Shown: positions 12,131 through 21,541 of the stretch, in pieces
How positions within the stretch are numbered: the stretch's first letter is position 1
How the letters are laid out: each line of letters begins with the position of its first letter
Assembly: GCA_903928915.1 (NCBI GenBank)
Contig: CAIYSL010000014.1
Span: 1-64,000, forward strand
DNA from: an uncultured Syntrophobacterales bacterium
Lineage (GTDB): Bacteria; Desulfobacterota; Syntrophia; Syntrophales; UBA5619
Length of the DNA stretch: 64,000 nt
Direction: 5' to 3'
Translations under genes and position numbers: made by a program
Notes under the pieces: model-generated
Database searches by the model: none
Told to the model about the DNA's origin: nothing
Seen by the model: only the letters and a program-made list of their open reading frames with translations

Positions 12131-12400
12131 TCACTTCTCTCCGAATTTGTCTTCGATCAGCCGGCTGAATGCGGCCATCGCCTCGCCTGCATCAACCCCC
12201 TCGGTCCGGACCGTCAACCGGCTCCCGCGTGGGCAGACCAAAGTCAGAATGCCCAGGATGCTCCGCCCGTCCACCTCTACGCCGTCCTTCTCCAGGAAAA
12301 CCTCCGCCTGGAACCGGTTGGCGGTCTCGACCAGCTTTGCGGCCACCCGGGCATGAACCCCCAACTGATTCGTGATTTCAAACGTTTTCTTCTCTACCAT
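12131..12400 (-). CDS. ptsH: Phosphocarrier protein HPr
   Basis: Small cytoplasmic phosphocarrier of 89 residues that receives phosphate from enzyme I on His16 (NQLGVHARVAAKLV). The regulatory serine region is also present (VDGRSILGILTLVCPRGS, Ser47), the site that HPr kinase would modify in organisms that have HprK. It starts two bases after the IID gene and is followed by ptsI, so the three form one operon. No hprK is in the window. Confidence 0.96.
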   Translation of the reverse strand: MVEKKTFEITNQLGVHARVAAKLVETANRFQAEVFLEKDGVEVDGRSILGILTLVCPRGSRLTVRTEGVDAGEAMAAFSRLIEDKFGEK

Positions 12401-12401
12401 A

Positions 12402-13124
12402 TCAGATGGACAGCGCCACGCACAAGAGGGCCGCTCCGTAGAGGACCGTTACCTGCGAGATCCCCCTGCGGATTCCCATCCCGCAGAGGACAACCAGAAC
12501 CAGAGCCGTAGCCTTTCCCGGGATTTCCGCCAGGAACCCCCAGGAATCGGAGCCCGCTTCAGCGGCCACAGCCGCCAGGACGCCGATCACCACCAGGGAT
12601 GCGTACCGGATGCGTCCCGCTATTGCCGGGAGGTCCGCCCCCCGGATGAATTCGATGCTTCGCGTCCCCAGCCGGTACCCGGCGAAAAATCCCTTCCCCC
12701 TGATCCAGGCGTGAGCCGGATCGTACAGCACCAGAAAGGCCAGCGGGGCAACCAGGAACCCCTGCAGCGCAAGCGTTACCGCGACTGCGGCGGAAAAGGG
12801 GCGCAAGGCCCCCCAGAAAAAGGGATCGCCTATTGCCGCGTACGGCCCCATGACCGCCTTCTTCAGATGCTCGGCCGCGGCGGCGTCGCCCTCTTCCTCG
12901 ATCCGCGCCACGGCACCGATGACCGGTGCGCTCAGGTAGGGGTGGGTGTTGAACACCCGCAAATTTCGTTTCAGCGACTCCGCAATTCCGCACGGGTCGC
13001 CGATCCGACGGGTCAGCGGCACGAGGGCAAAGGCAAACCCCAACGCCTGCATCCGGGTAAAGGTGAAGGACGCCTGGATGGTCAATGACCGCAGGAATAT
13101 GTTCCAGAGAACCGACCGGTTCAT
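12402..13124 (-). CDS. PTS mannose-family IID component
   Basis: Membrane component of a mannose/fructose/sorbose-type PTS permease (ManZ family). Diagnostic blocks: FTRMQALGFAFALVPLTRR, HPYLSAPVIGAVARIEEE, VMGPYAAIGDPFFWGALRPF and GYRLGTRSIEFI. There are hydrophobic segments in the C-terminal half. The track start at 13238 gives an unrelated N-terminal tail; ATG 13124 (MNRSVLWNIFLRS) matches the usual family start and gives 240 residues, but its ribosome site is close to the ATG. No IIA, IIB or IIC gene lies next to it, so whether it transports sugar is unclear. Confidence 0.85.
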   Translation of the reverse strand: MNRSVLWNIFLRSLTIQASFTFTRMQALGFAFALVPLTRRIGDPCGIAESLKRNLRVFNTHPYLSAPVIGAVARIEEEGDAAAAEHLKKAVMGPYAAIGDPFFWGALRPFSAAVAVTLALQGFLVAPLAFLVLYDPAHAWIRGKGFFAGYRLGTRSIEFIRGADLPAIAGRIRYASLVVIGVLAAVAAEAGSDSWGFLAEIPGKATALVLVVLCGMGIRRGISQVTVLYGAALLCVALSI

Positions 13125-13425
13125 CCTCTCCGCTTTCGCCGGGAATGGCCGCGAATCGAAGCTGCGGCGTTCACCCGGCCCGAAGTACCGTTGCCGAGCC
13201 CCTGGCGTTCCGGCACCGATTGACGCGATGCCTAACATGAATGCGCCGTGAAGTCAATCCATTCCGCGCGCGTTGACAGCGATTTTTTTACGATTCCGGC
13301 CAGATATGGCTCCGGTCGGAATTCGGCCGGCTGTCGAGGGCCATGGATCAGTCCCCGCCCGGGGGCTGCCGGCGGGGCGTTTCGATTGCCGGGAACGGGG
13401 CGGGCGGAGGAGCGCTATTTTTTTC

Positions 13426-13454
13426 TTGACAGGGGAAATATAATTTGGTAGAAG
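13426..13454 (+). promoter_or_regulatory. Probable sigma-70 promoter ahead of the PxxKW leader
   Basis: TTGACA at 13426-13431, 17 bases, then TAGAAG at 13449-13454. A perfect TATAAT also sits inside the spacer at 13439-13444 but its own -35 region (TATTTT) is weak. Either way transcription would start near 13451-13461, only about 25 bases before the terminator-like hairpin at 13479. Confidence 0.6.
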
Positions 13455-13478
13455 GCGTCGATTTTCGAGAGAGACCTA

Positions 13479-13526
13479 CCGACCCGCTTTGCCAGGAACC
13501 TAGGTTTGAAGCGGGTCGGTTTTTTT
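13479..13526 (+). terminator. Strong intrinsic terminator in the leader of the PxxKW gene
   Basis: An 11-base perfect stem CCGACCCGCTT / AAGCGGGTCGG closes a 19-base loop that contains CCTAGG, followed by seven T residues. It has the full form of a rho-independent terminator on the plus strand, but it lies between a promoter and the next gene rather than after a gene. It could end a small RNA of about 70 bases or act as an attenuator. Confidence 0.8.
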
Positions 13527-13573
13527 CGGATTAACCATACCAACCATACTCAGTCACTAAAAGGAGACGGAAC

Positions 13574-13855
13574 ATGCTTTGTCAAACCACCAAGAGCGGC
13601 ATCGAGTGCGGCTTCATGACCAAGAAGGGCTGCGGGTTCAACGGCGGGAGCTGCCTCGCGATCATCGATAAGTGCGAAGGGTGCGCCAAGATCGTCGCGT
13701 GCGAGTCCGGCCAGTACTGCCGGGTTTATCCGGATCCGGCCGCCAAATGGCGCACCGGCAAATGCCCGACTGCCACGCACATCAAGATAGAGGTCGCGGA
13801 AACGGTGCAGAAGATCAACCCGCTGAAGGCATCCAAGCGGGCCAACAAGAAGTAA
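13574..13855 (+). CDS. PxxKW family cysteine-rich protein
   Basis: Cytoplasmic-looking protein of 93 residues with about ten cysteines spread over its first 70 positions (MLCQTT, IECGFM, GCGFNGGSC, KCEGCAKIVAC, YCRVYPDPAAKWRTGKC) and a lysine-rich C terminus. The PAAKW sequence fits the PxxKW signature that names a small family found mainly in deltaproteobacteria. No signal peptide is seen. AAAGGAG precedes the ATG. The cysteine spacing suggests metal or iron-sulfur binding, which is inference; the function is not known to me. It is transcribed alone, between a leader terminator and a bidirectional terminator. Confidence 0.85.
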   Translation: MLCQTTKSGIECGFMTKKGCGFNGGSCLAIIDKCEGCAKIVACESGQYCRVYPDPAAKWRTGKCPTATHIKIEVAETVQKINPLKASKRANKK

Positions 13856-13931
13856 CGGCCGTAACCCCACCGGCGCGTCTTTTTGGGTGCGTCCCTTCCC
13901 ACGGTACCGAAAACGGACGACCGTCAGACAG

Positions 13932-13975
13932 AAAAAGGCCGCTTTGACTCCCTCGGGGGGGCGAAGCGGCCTTTT
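13932..13975. terminator. Bidirectional intrinsic terminator
   Basis: AAAAAGGCCGCTTTG / CGAAGCGGCCTTTT hairpin with A-tract on one side and T-tract on the other. It lies between the converging PxxKW gene and the merR-like gene, so it can end transcription from both directions. Confidence 0.85.
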
Positions 13976-14001
13976 CCTGTTGTTCAGTGCGCAGGGCCGT
14001 G

Positions 14002-14340
14002 CTAACTGACGAGGTCGCGTATCTCCCGCAGCCCCTCTTCTATCCGCGCCAGGACATCCGCACGGTCTTCCTTGGCGGGCGATCCCTCCTCGCCCCGCAT
14101 CTTCCGCAGCTGCTTTCTCGCCCCGTTGATAGTGAAATTTTCCTTATACAGGAGCCTCCTGATCAGCAGGAGTTCCTCCACGTCCCGGTGCCGGTAGAGG
14201 CGCTGATCGGATCGCGTGCGGATCGGCCTGATCGTCTTGAATTCCGACTCCCAGTAGCGGATCACGTATGGCTGGACGTTCAATAACTTACTGACCTCGC
14301 CGATCCGGAAGTACGTCTTATCGGGAATCGACCCATCCAT
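14002..14340 (-). CDS. MerR-family transcriptional regulator
   Basis: Small DNA-binding protein of about 112 residues. The N-terminal winged helix is clear: YFRIGEVSKLLNVQPYVIRYWESEF, followed by RLYRHRDVEELLLIRRLLY, the MerR wing and second helix. The short C terminus has no cysteine cluster or ligand domain, so the signal is unknown. ATG 14340 was chosen; a GTG two codons earlier is possible. It lies after ihfA on the same strand, the common deltaproteobacterial order at the end of the pheT operon. Confidence 0.88.
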   Translation of the reverse strand: MDGSIPDKTYFRIGEVSKLLNVQPYVIRYWESEFKTIRPIRTRSDQRLYRHRDVEELLLIRRLLYKENFTINGARKQLRKMRGEEGSPAKEDRADVLARIEEGLREIRDLVS

Positions 14341-14431
14341 ACTCACAGCCCAGCATCAGCATCACGGTTCCCAGCCCCTGGTCGCGAACCCCTATCCCCG
14401 CCCGGCCCACGCGACTGCCGGCTGATTCTGC

Positions 14432-14707
14432 CTACTCATTCAGGGCTTTGCGCAGGACTTGGCTTGACTTGAAGGTCAGAACCCGCCGCGCGGAAATGGC
14501 GATCTCGTCACCGGTCTGCGGGTTGCGTCCCCGACGGGATTTCTTCTCCTTCACGACGAAATTTCCGAACCCGGAGATCTTGATCTTCTCCCCCTTCGCG
14601 AGGCTGTCCTTGATGATATCGAAGACCGACTCGACGATTCGCGCCGAATCTTTCTTCGAAAACCCCAGCTTTTCGTACACGTCCTGAATGATATCGATCT
14701 TTGTCAT
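14432..14707 (-). CDS. ihfA: Integration host factor subunit alpha
   Basis: DNA-bending nucleoid protein of 91 residues, usually a heterodimer with IhfB. The HU/IHF fold is obvious: MTKIDIIQDVYEKLGFSKKD, KISGFGNFVVKEKKSRRGRNPQTGDEI, and the basic RRVLTFKSSQVLRKALN tail. The track start at 14791 is too early; ATG 14707 follows AAGGAGG. It directly follows pheT, as ihfA does in many proteobacteria, and is probably cotranscribed. Confidence 0.95.
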   Translation of the reverse strand: MTKIDIIQDVYEKLGFSKKDSARIVESVFDIIKDSLAKGEKIKISGFGNFVVKEKKSRRGRNPQTGDEIAISARRVLTFKSSQVLRKALNE

Positions 14708-14747
14708 TTCCTGCCTCCTTAGGTAGAGTTCCCGATTGATCCGCCCG

Positions 14748-17156
14748 TTATCTGATCGACGCCCCCGTTGCCTGGACGATCCTCTGCACAACCCGGGTAT
14801 GGACAGCGGTCACCTCCTCATCGGTCAATGTCCGGTCCGCACTGCGGTAGGAAAACCGCATCCCCAAGCTCTTCATCCCCGCAGGGATATTTTTGCCCTC
14901 ATATACATCAAAAATCTGAACTCTTTCAAGTAATTCTTCAAGGGATTGTTCGGCCAGAAGGACCAGTTCACCCGCTTCGTGCTCCCGACGGATCAGGAAG
15001 GCCGCGTCCCGCGAACTGGCAGGATAGCGCGGCACGGGGCGGAAGGCGGCAGCAGTGGAGAACTGGGCCGCCAGGAGATCGATATCCAGCTCGCACACGA
15101 TGACCGGTCCCGGAAGGTCCAGGCGGGCCTGGAGGTCGGGATGGATCTCGCCGATATAGCCGGCCATCCGCTCTCCGGTGAAGACGCCGCAGGACTTCCC
15201 CGGATGGAGGATCACCTCGGATATGCCGGACCGGTACGCGGGAGTGGGAATCCTCAACGTATCCAACACGTTTTCGATGCACCCCTTCAGATCGAAAAAA
15301 TCAGCTCGGAGCTCCTGCGAGTGCCATCGGTCCTCATACCTGAGACCGGTGATCAGACAGGCCAGACGGTTCTGCTCGGCTGGCTGCACCCCTTCCCCGC
15401 ACCGGATGAAGGTCTTGCCGATCTCGAATATCTTGACGTCAAAGCGGCCGCAATCGGCATTCCTCCGGGCATTGAGCAGGAGGCTGTGGATCATGGTGGT
15501 CCGCAGGACCGCCTGTTCTTCGCTCAGGGGATTTCTGATCGCCACGAGGCTGCGCCGTTCGTCCCCTTCCCCCAGGCCGAGCTGATCGACAGCCGCTGGC
15601 GAGACAAAGCTGTAGTTGATAACCTCCGTATAGCCGGCACCGGTCATGACCTCCCGGATTCGGTCTTCCACCATCCGTTTGGCCGCCCCGACCCCGGCGA
15701 CCCCGGCCACGGCAGGGACCGTGACCGGGACCCGGTCGTACCCGTACAGCCGGGCCACCTCTTCGATCAGGTCGATTTCCCGCGTGATATCCACACGGCA
15801 GGTAGGGGGGGTCACCGCGTACCTCCCTTCCCCCGCCGGCTGTACGACCATCTCCAAGCCGGTGAGGATGCGAAGGATCTCCGCTTCGGGCGGCGCCACG
15901 CCGAGGATATCCCGCGTCCTGGCGACCCGCAGGGGGATGCGTTCCGCCGTGGGGATGCGTCGCGGGTGCTGATCGATCACCCCTTTGCACACCCTGCCCC
16001 CGGAAAGCTCCGCCATCAGCCGCGCTGCCCGGTCGAGCGCCCGAATCACCCCTCCCGGATCGACGCCCCGCTCGAACCGGAAGGCCGCGTCGGTTCCCAT
16101 GGCCAATTCCCTGGCTGTCCTGCGGATTGAGGTGGGATTGAAATAGGCGCTCTCCAGGAGGATCGTATCGGTATCCTCTTTCACCTCGGAGTTGAACCCG
16201 CCCATCACCCCGCCGATGGCAACCGGCTTGACGCCGTCGCAGATCATCAGGGTGTCGCCCCGGAGGGTGCGCTCCTTCCCGTCGAGGGAGACGAACCGCT
16301 CGCCCTCCCGTGACCGCCGCACCACGATCTTTCCCTGCTCCAGAAAGCGGAAATCGAAGGCATGGAGCGGCTGCCCCAGCTCCATCATGACGTAATTGGT
16401 CACATCCACGATGTTGTTGATCGGCCGCATCCCCACCGCTTCCAGCCGCTGTCTCAGCCAGAAGGGGGACGGGCCGATCCGGACGTTCCGGATGACCCTC
16501 GCGGTATACCGGGGGCAGAGGTCCGCATCGAGGATGGACACGGAGGTGACCGTCTGGATGTCCTCACCGGTCTCGACCACGTCGACCGGGGGATAGCGCA
16601 GCCGCGCCCCCGTGATGGCCGCCCATTCACGGGCCACCCCGACGATGGACAGGCAGTCGGCACGGTTCGGGGTCACCCCGATTTCGAGGACCGTGTCCCC
16701 CAGGGCGAGCACATCCCGCAGTTCCCCGCCCACGGGCAGGGCGGGCGGAAGGATCATGATACCCGAGGCGTCGTCACCGATTCCGAGCTCCTCCGCGGAG
16801 CAGAGCATCCCCTCCGATGCCTCTCCCCGGATGCGCGAAGACCGGATGGTCAGGCCGCCCGGCAGCGTCGCCCCGACTTGGGCCAGGGGTACGAGATCGC
16901 CGACCGCGATGTTCCTGGCCCCGCACACGATCGGCAGGCACGCATCCCCCGCGGTGACCTCGCAGAGGACCAGCTTATCGGCATTGGGATGGGGTTTGAG
17001 GGAAAGGATCCTGGCCACACGGACCCCGCTGAAGGCCGGCCCTGTCTCGTGCAGCGAGTCCACCTCCAGGCCTGCCATGGTCAGCCGTTCTGCGACTTCC
17101 GCGGCAGACGCATCCACATCCACATAGTCCTTGAGCCATTTCAGACTGACGAGCAT
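14748..17156 (-). CDS. pheT: Phenylalanyl-tRNA synthetase beta subunit
   Basis: Large subunit (802 residues) of the tetrameric enzyme that charges tRNA-Phe. Domains in order: N-terminal [15 protein letters not shown], an EMAP/tRNA-binding fold around residues 40-150 ([30 protein letters not shown]), the B3/B4 editing domain ([17 protein letters not shown]), B5, the catalytic-like core and a C-terminal FDX-ACB anticodon domain ending in [14 protein letters not shown]. It lies 64 bases after pheS and before ihfA. Confidence 0.97.
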   Translation of the reverse strand: MLVSLKWLKDYVDVDASAAEVAERLTMAGLEVDSLHETGPAFSGVRVARILSLKPHPNADKLVLCEVTAGDACLPIVCGARNIAVGDLVPLAQVGATLPGGLTIRSSRIRGEASEGMLCSAEELGIGDDASGIMILPPALPVGGELRDVLALGDTVLEIGVTPNRADCLSIVGVAREWAAITGARLRYPPVDVVETGEDIQTVTSVSILDADLCPRYTARVIRNVRIGPSPFWLRQRLEAVGMRPINNIVDVTNYVMMELGQPLHAFDFRFLEQGKIVVRRSREGERFVSLDGKERTLRGDTLMICDGVKPVAIGGVMGGFNSEVKEDTDTILLESAYFNPTSIRRTARELAMGTDAAFRFERGVDPGGVIRALDRAARLMAELSGGRVCKGVIDQHPRRIPTAERIPLRVARTRDILGVAPPEAEILRILTGLEMVVQPAGEGRYAVTPPTCRVDITREIDLIEEVARLYGYDRVPVTVPAVAGVAGVGAAKRMVEDRIREVMTGAGYTEVINYSFVSPAAVDQLGLGEGDERRSLVAIRNPLSEEQAVLRTTMIHSLLLNARRNADCGRFDVKIFEIGKTFIRCGEGVQPAEQNRLACLITGLRYEDRWHSQELRADFFDLKGCIENVLDTLRIPTPAYRSGISEVILHPGKSCGVFTGERMAGYIGEIHPDLQARLDLPGPVIVCELDIDLLAAQFSTAAAFRPVPRYPASSRDAAFLIRREHEAGELVLLAEQSLEELLERVQIFDVYEGKNIPAGMKSLGMRFSYRSADRTLTDEEVTAVHTRVVQRIVQATGASIR

Positions 17157-17219
17157 TAGGATTATCTCACGTACAGGGCATGGCGGGCAGTCATACCATG
17201 CGAAATTGAGGGGGTGAAA

Positions 17220-18236
17220 TCAAAACTGCTCCAGGAACCGCAGATCGTTCTCGAAAAAAAGGCGGATGTCCGAGATCCCGAATTTGAGCATCGCGATCCG
17301 CTCCAGGCCGAGACCGAAGGCGAAGCCGCTCACCTCTTCCGGATCATACCCCACGTTCTTGAACACCTCGGGGTCGACCATGCCCGACCCCAGAATCTCC
17401 AGCCATCCGCTCTGTTTGCACACGCGACATCCCTGGCCCGAGCAGATGACGCAGCGGATATCGACCTCGGCGCTCGGCTCGGTAAAAGGGAAGAAACTGG
17501 GGCGGAAACGGAGCGCGGTCCCCTCGCCGAACACCTGCTTCAGGAACGCGGTGAGGACCCCCTTCAGGTCGCCGAAGGTGACCCCCTTGTCGACGAGCAG
17601 GCCTTCGATTTGGTGAAACATGGGGGTGTGCGACACGTCGGAATCCCGGCGGTACACACGGCCCGGCGAGAGGATTCTGACCGGCGGCCTCGTCTTCTCC
17701 ATGATCCGCACCTGAACAGGCGAGGTATGGGTCCGCAGGACGATGCTGTCCTCCACGTAGAAGGTGTCCTGCATATCCCGCGCGGGATGATCCTTGGGGA
17801 TGTTCAACGCTTCGAAATTGTAGTAGTCCAGCTCGACTTCGGGGCCTTCCACCACGGAAAACCCGAGGCTGGCGAAGATCCGGCAGATCTCTTCGCGCAC
17901 CTGGATCACCGGATGGACACGGCCGCGGCGGACACCTCTGCCGGGGAGCGTGACATCGATCCGCGCGTCCAGGAGCGTCGCCGCCTTTCGCGCCGAGGCC
18001 ATCCCGTCCAGAACCGCATCGATCCTGGCGGTGAGAATCTCCTTGAGTTCGTTGCACTCTTTCCCGAACCGGGGCCTCGCTTCGGGGGAAACTGCGGCGA
18101 TGTTTCGCAGGAGCCCCGTGAGAAGCCCCTTCCTGCCGAGATACCGGGTCCTGATCGTCAGGAGTTCCTCCTCCGTCCCGACCTTCCCGAGTTCCGCCTC
18201 CGCCTGCTCCCGAAGCGCCTCCAGCTCAGCCGTCAT
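17220..18236 (-). CDS. pheS: Phenylalanyl-tRNA synthetase alpha subunit
   Basis: Catalytic class II subunit of 338 residues. Seen: an N-terminal coiled-coil that reads tRNA, motif 1 region (GRVHPVIQVREEICRIFASLGF), GPEVELDYYNFEALNIPKDHPAR, motif 2 (RILSPGRVYRRDSDVSHTPMFHQIEGL) and motif 3 (GFAFGLGLERIAMLKFGISDIR). A CxxC plus CxxC pair (CVICSGQGCRVCKQSGW) is present, as in many PheS. The ATG overlaps the rplT stop by four bases. Confidence 0.97.
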   Translation of the reverse strand: MTAELEALREQAEAELGKVGTEEELLTIRTRYLGRKGLLTGLLRNIAAVSPEARPRFGKECNELKEILTARIDAVLDGMASARKAATLLDARIDVTLPGRGVRRGRVHPVIQVREEICRIFASLGFSVVEGPEVELDYYNFEALNIPKDHPARDMQDTFYVEDSIVLRTHTSPVQVRIMEKTRPPVRILSPGRVYRRDSDVSHTPMFHQIEGLLVDKGVTFGDLKGVLTAFLKQVFGEGTALRFRPSFFPFTEPSAEVDIRCVICSGQGCRVCKQSGWLEILGSGMVDPEVFKNVGYDPEEVSGFAFGLGLERIAMLKFGISDIRLFFENDLRFLEQF

Positions 18237-18592
18237 GCCGTCCGATCACCCTTCGCGATTGCTACTACCGCGGAGAATCCCCGGGGATCATGAATGGCAA
18301 GCTCGGAGAGCACCCTCCGGTCGATCTCCACGTTTGCCTTGTGCATACCGTCGATCAGGCGGCTGTAGGTAATGTCGTTTGCCCGCGCGGCCGCGCTGAT
18401 CCGGGCGATCCACAGTCTCCGGAACTCCCGCTTCTTGACCTTCCGGTCACGGTAGGCGTACGCCATCGCGTGGTTGACCGCCTCCGTCGCCGTCCGCAGC
18501 AGCTTGCTCCTGGAAAGGAAAAAACCCTTCGCCGCTTTCAGGATTTTTCTTCGCTTCTTATGAGCCGTCAAGCTCCTCTTCACCCTCGGCAT
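18233..18592 (-). CDS. rplT: 50S ribosomal protein L20
   Basis: Ribosomal protein of 119 residues that binds 23S rRNA early in assembly and represses its own operon in several bacteria. Start MPRVKRSLTAHKKRRKILKAA is canonical, as are FLSRSKLLRTATEAVNHAM, RKVKKREFRRLWIARI and the C-terminal RVLSELAIHDP. It sits between rpmI and pheS. Confidence 0.98.
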   Translation of the reverse strand: MPRVKRSLTAHKKRRKILKAAKGFFLSRSKLLRTATEAVNHAMAYAYRDRKVKKREFRRLWIARISAAARANDITYSRLIDGMHKANVEIDRRVLSELAIHDPRGFSAVVAIAKGDRTA

Positions 18593-18645
18593 CGCTTATC
18601 TCCTCATCTCGTGATCTATCTCGCACCTATTCGCTGTTCGGCCGG

Positions 18646-18843
18646 TTACAGATAGGGGATCAGTTTTCTCAGTGCCCGTTCGTTCGTCTTGTCGAGAATG
18701 ACCGATTTTCTCAACTGCCTCTTCCGCTTCGTCGTTTTCGGCGTCAGGATATGGCTGGTATTGGCCCTGCTACGCTTGATTTTTCCCGTCCCGGTCACGG
18801 AAAAACGCTTCGCAGCTCCCCGGTGTGTTTTCAGCTTCGGCAT
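18646..18843 (-). CDS. rpmI: 50S ribosomal protein L35
   Basis: Small basic ribosomal protein of 65 residues. [24 protein letters not shown] is the conserved N terminus and RKLIPYL the C terminus. It is preceded by infC and followed by rplT after 53 bases, the universal infC-rpmI-rplT order. The 109-base gap before it could hold the L20 control site known from other bacteria; I did not find a specific structure by eye. Confidence 0.98.
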   Translation of the reverse strand: MPKLKTHRGAAKRFSVTGTGKIKRSRANTSHILTPKTTKRKRQLRKSVILDKTNERALRKLIPYL

Positions 18844-18952
18844 GTATTCACCCCTATTCTCAAGATACTGAGCCCTCTGCGGCTCATGCTGTTGCCCCTG
18901 TTGTTGCCCGCAGCCGCCGATCCATCGGCCGGCTCCCGGGCCCCCGCGCCCC

Positions 18953-19462
18953 TCACTTCTTCGGCGAGAGGATCATGACCATGCTTCGCCCTTCCAGTTT
19001 CGGCTGCTGGTCGATCACGCCGTCCTCGGCAAGGGTATTCTTGATGTCCTCCATGATCCTCCTGCCGATTTCGGTGTAGGCGATCTCTCGCCCCCGAAAC
19101 ATCATGGAGATCTTCACCTTGTTGTGCTGCTCGAGGAACTTCTTCACATGTTTGATCTTCACCGCCAGGTCATGCTCCTCCGTCTTGGGCCGGAGCCTGA
19201 TCTCCTTGACCTGGATGACTGTCTGGCTCTTCTTGGAGACCTGGATCTTCTTGCTCTGCTGGTAGCGGAATTTCCCGTAATCCATGATCCGGCAAACCGG
19301 CGGATTCGCCGTGGGAGAAACCTCCACCAGGTCGAGACCCGCCTTGCCCGCTTCCGCCAAGGCATCCGTCAGGGAGATAACCCCCAACTGCTCCCCGTCC
19401 ACATTGATCACGCGAACCGACGCCGCCCTGATCTCCCGGTTGATCCTCAATTCCTTAGCGAT
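18953..19462 (-). CDS. infC: Translation initiation factor IF-3, AUC start codon
   Basis: Binds the 30S subunit, keeps it free and proofreads the start codon. The protein is complete: [32 protein letters not shown] (N domain), linker, and [25 protein letters not shown] (C domain). The ORF track start is TTG 19450, but that lies 18 bases from the ribosome site. Four codons upstream an ATC (19460-19462) lies six bases after GGAGG (GGAGGTGA), and gives the family N terminus AKELRINRE. An in-frame TGA directly precedes, so no ATG/GTG start is available. Rare AUU/AUC starts in infC are the known basis of IF-3 self-control. Length from ATC is 169 residues. Confidence 0.95.
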   Translation of the reverse strand: MAKELRINREIRAASVRVINVDGEQLGVISLTDALAEAGKAGLDLVEVSPTANPPVCRIMDYGKFRYQQSKKIQVSKKSQTVIQVKEIRLRPKTEEHDLAVKIKHVKKFLEQHNKVKISMMFRGREIAYTEIGRRIMEDIKNTLAEDGVIDQQPKLEGRSMVMILSPKK

Positions 19463-19473
19463 GGGTCACCTCC
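19460..19473 (-). promoter_or_regulatory. infC translation start site: GGAGGTGA plus AUC codon
   Basis: On the minus strand GGAGGTGACCCATC reads as a near-perfect Shine-Dalgarno sequence, a six-base spacer after GGAGG and an AUC codon. The TGA inside the ribosome site is an in-frame stop, which fixes the upstream limit of the gene. Confidence 0.88.
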
Positions 19474-19486
19474 AGACACTGAAAAG

Positions 19487-21406
19487 CTATTTGAACTGCG
19501 CACACCGCTCACGCACCAGGTCGATGAATGCCTCCACCGACAGGGAAGCGAGGTTCTGCCCGTCGCGCTGGCGCGGAGATACCTGGCAGGATGCCACTTC
19601 CCGGTCGCCGATCACCAGCATGAAGGGCGTCTTCTGCAGCTGCGCCTCGCGGATCTTGTACCCGAGTTTTTCGTTCCGGAAATCGCCCTCCGCCCGGATA
19701 CCCGCGGCCAAGAGACGCTTCCGCACTTCCTCTCCGAAGGGGATATGCTTGTCCGTCACCGTCAGCAGGACTGCCTGCACGGGCGACAGCCAGAGGGGGA
19801 AGGCGCCGGTATAATGTTCGATCAACACCCCCATGAACCGCTCGATCGCCCCCAGAATCACCCGGTGGAGCATCACCGGCCGGTGCTTCGCCCCGTCCTC
19901 GCCGATGTAACTCAAGTCGAACCGTTCCGGAAGGGTAAAGTCGCACTGGATGGTGGCGCACTGCCACTTCCGCTTCAGGGCGTCCTTCAGCTTGAAATCG
20001 ATCTTCGGTCCGTAGAAGGCGCCGTCGCCCTCGTTCACCTCGTAGGTCATGCCGTTATCGCGGAGTGCCCCCTCCAGGGCGCTGGTGGCCAGTGCCCAGT
20101 CCGCATCGGAGCCGATAGAATTCTCCGGACGGGTGGAGAGCTCCACCTCGTACTCGAACCCGAAGATCCCCATCGCGTACCCGACGAAATCGGCGATCGC
20201 CCGAATCTCGGCGTTGAGTTGATCGGGCGTGCAGAGGATGTGCGCGTCGTCCTGCGTGAACTGGCGCACCCGCATCAGGCCGTGGAGCACCCCCGCCTTC
20301 TCGTGCCGATGGACCGTACCCAGTTCGAAGTACCGAAGCGGCAGGTCCCGGTAGGAACGGATCTTCGCTTTGTAGACGAGCATGTGGGAGAGGCAGTTCA
20401 TGGGCTTTATCCCGTACATCTGCTCATCCACTTCGGTAAAATACATGTTTTCCCGGTAATGGTCGAAATGGCCCGACTGCTTCCAGAGGTCCACCTTTAG
20501 GATCTGGGGGCCCATCACCATATCGTAGCCCCGCTTGAGGTGCTCTTTCCGCTCCCAATCCTCGATCAGGGTGCGCAGGAGTGTCCCCTTCGGGTGGAAG
20601 ATGACCAGCCCCGGACCCGCCTCGTCGCTGAGTTGGAAGAGGTCCAGCTCCCGGCCGAGCCGGCGGTGGTCCCGCTTCCGCGCCTCTTCCAGGAGCCGCA
20701 GGTGTTCGTCGAGCGCCTCCTGGGTAGCGAAACCGGTCCCGTAGATGCGCTGGAGCATCTTGTTGCGTTCGTCTCCCCGCCAGTACGCACCGGCCACGTT
20801 CAGGAGCTTGAAGGCCCTGATCATCCCCGTCCGCGGGATGTGGGGCCCGCGGCACAGGTCGGTGTACCCGTTCTGCTGGTAGAGGCTTACCGTTTTCACA
20901 TCCGCAGGCAGGTCGTTGAGCAGCTCGACCTTGTACCGCTCACCCTTCGTACCGAAGAGTGCGATCGCCTCCTCGCGGCTCACCTCCCGGCGCGCGAACG
21001 GATGATCGGACGCGGCGATTTCGCGCATTCGCGATTCGATCCGCTCGAGGTCCTGGGGGGTGAAGCTCTCGGCATACTCGAAGTCGTAGTAGAACCCGTC
21101 TTCAATCGCCGGCCCGATGCTCACCTGTACGCCGGCGAATGTGTCCTGTACCGCCTGCGCCATCACGTGCGCCATGCTGTGGCGGAGGATCGCGAGCCCC
21201 TCTGCCGAATCCGCCGCGATCGGTTCAACGGCGGCATCGCTATCCAGCGGAGCGGCCAAATCGACGGCAAACCGGTTTACCTTCGCCGCGACGGCAGCGG
21301 CAAGCTTCGGCTCATTCCAGGCAGCGAGCGCCTCCCGGACCGTCACCCCCGGCCGATGGAAGGCCTCCGTCCCGTCGGGAAAGGTTATCCTTATCTTCTG
21401 CACCAT
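19487..21406 (-). CDS. thrS: Threonyl-tRNA synthetase
   Basis: Charges tRNA-Thr and edits mischarged Ser. Domains: N-terminal TGS ([26 protein letters not shown]), editing domain with [11 protein letters not shown] (HxxxH), class II core with [44 protein letters not shown], and the C-terminal anticodon domain ([18 protein letters not shown]). The track start at 21439 gives 11 extra residues; ATG 21406 (MVQKIR) fits the family and gives 639 residues. It is followed 24 bases later by infC, so both are probably in one transcript. Confidence 0.96.
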   Translation of the reverse strand: MVQKIRITFPDGTEAFHRPGVTVREALAAWNEPKLAAAVAAKVNRFAVDLAAPLDSDAAVEPIAADSAEGLAILRHSMAHVMAQAVQDTFAGVQVSIGPAIEDGFYYDFEYAESFTPQDLERIESRMREIAASDHPFARREVSREEAIALFGTKGERYKVELLNDLPADVKTVSLYQQNGYTDLCRGPHIPRTGMIRAFKLLNVAGAYWRGDERNKMLQRIYGTGFATQEALDEHLRLLEEARKRDHRRLGRELDLFQLSDEAGPGLVIFHPKGTLLRTLIEDWERKEHLKRGYDMVMGPQILKVDLWKQSGHFDHYRENMYFTEVDEQMYGIKPMNCLSHMLVYKAKIRSYRDLPLRYFELGTVHRHEKAGVLHGLMRVRQFTQDDAHILCTPDQLNAEIRAIADFVGYAMGIFGFEYEVELSTRPENSIGSDADWALATSALEGALRDNGMTYEVNEGDGAFYGPKIDFKLKDALKRKWQCATIQCDFTLPERFDLSYIGEDGAKHRPVMLHRVILGAIERFMGVLIEHYTGAFPLWLSPVQAVLLTVTDKHIPFGEEVRKRLLAAGIRAEGDFRNEKLGYKIREAQLQKTPFMLVIGDREVASCQVSPRQRDGQNLASLSVEAFIDLVRERCAQFK

Positions 21407-21427
21407 ACCCCGGTTCCTATGAAGAAA

Positions 21428-21454
21428 GGGCATCAGCACTAGGCGATGATGCCC
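21428..21454 (-). promoter_or_regulatory. Hairpin just upstream of thrS
   Basis: On the minus strand GGGCATCA and TGATGCCC form a perfect 8-base stem with an 11-base loop (TCGCCTAGTGC), followed by TTTCTTC. It lies 22 bases before the thrS start and about 90 bases after the tRNA-Val gene. It could be a weak terminator for the tRNA transcript or a control structure in the thrS leader. Confidence 0.5.
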
Positions 21455-21541
21455 TCACAAAAATCCGCTCCAGGCTCCGCTACGGACACGACATACCCTT
21501 AAGCTGCCGTACTTCCCCGTTGATACTGCCGGGTTATTAAA

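Noticed and set aside
13426-13444. TTGACA with the perfect TATAAT seven bases later as one promoter
   Set aside because: Spacing is far too short; TTGACA pairs with TAGAAG at 17 bases, and TATAAT would need another -35.
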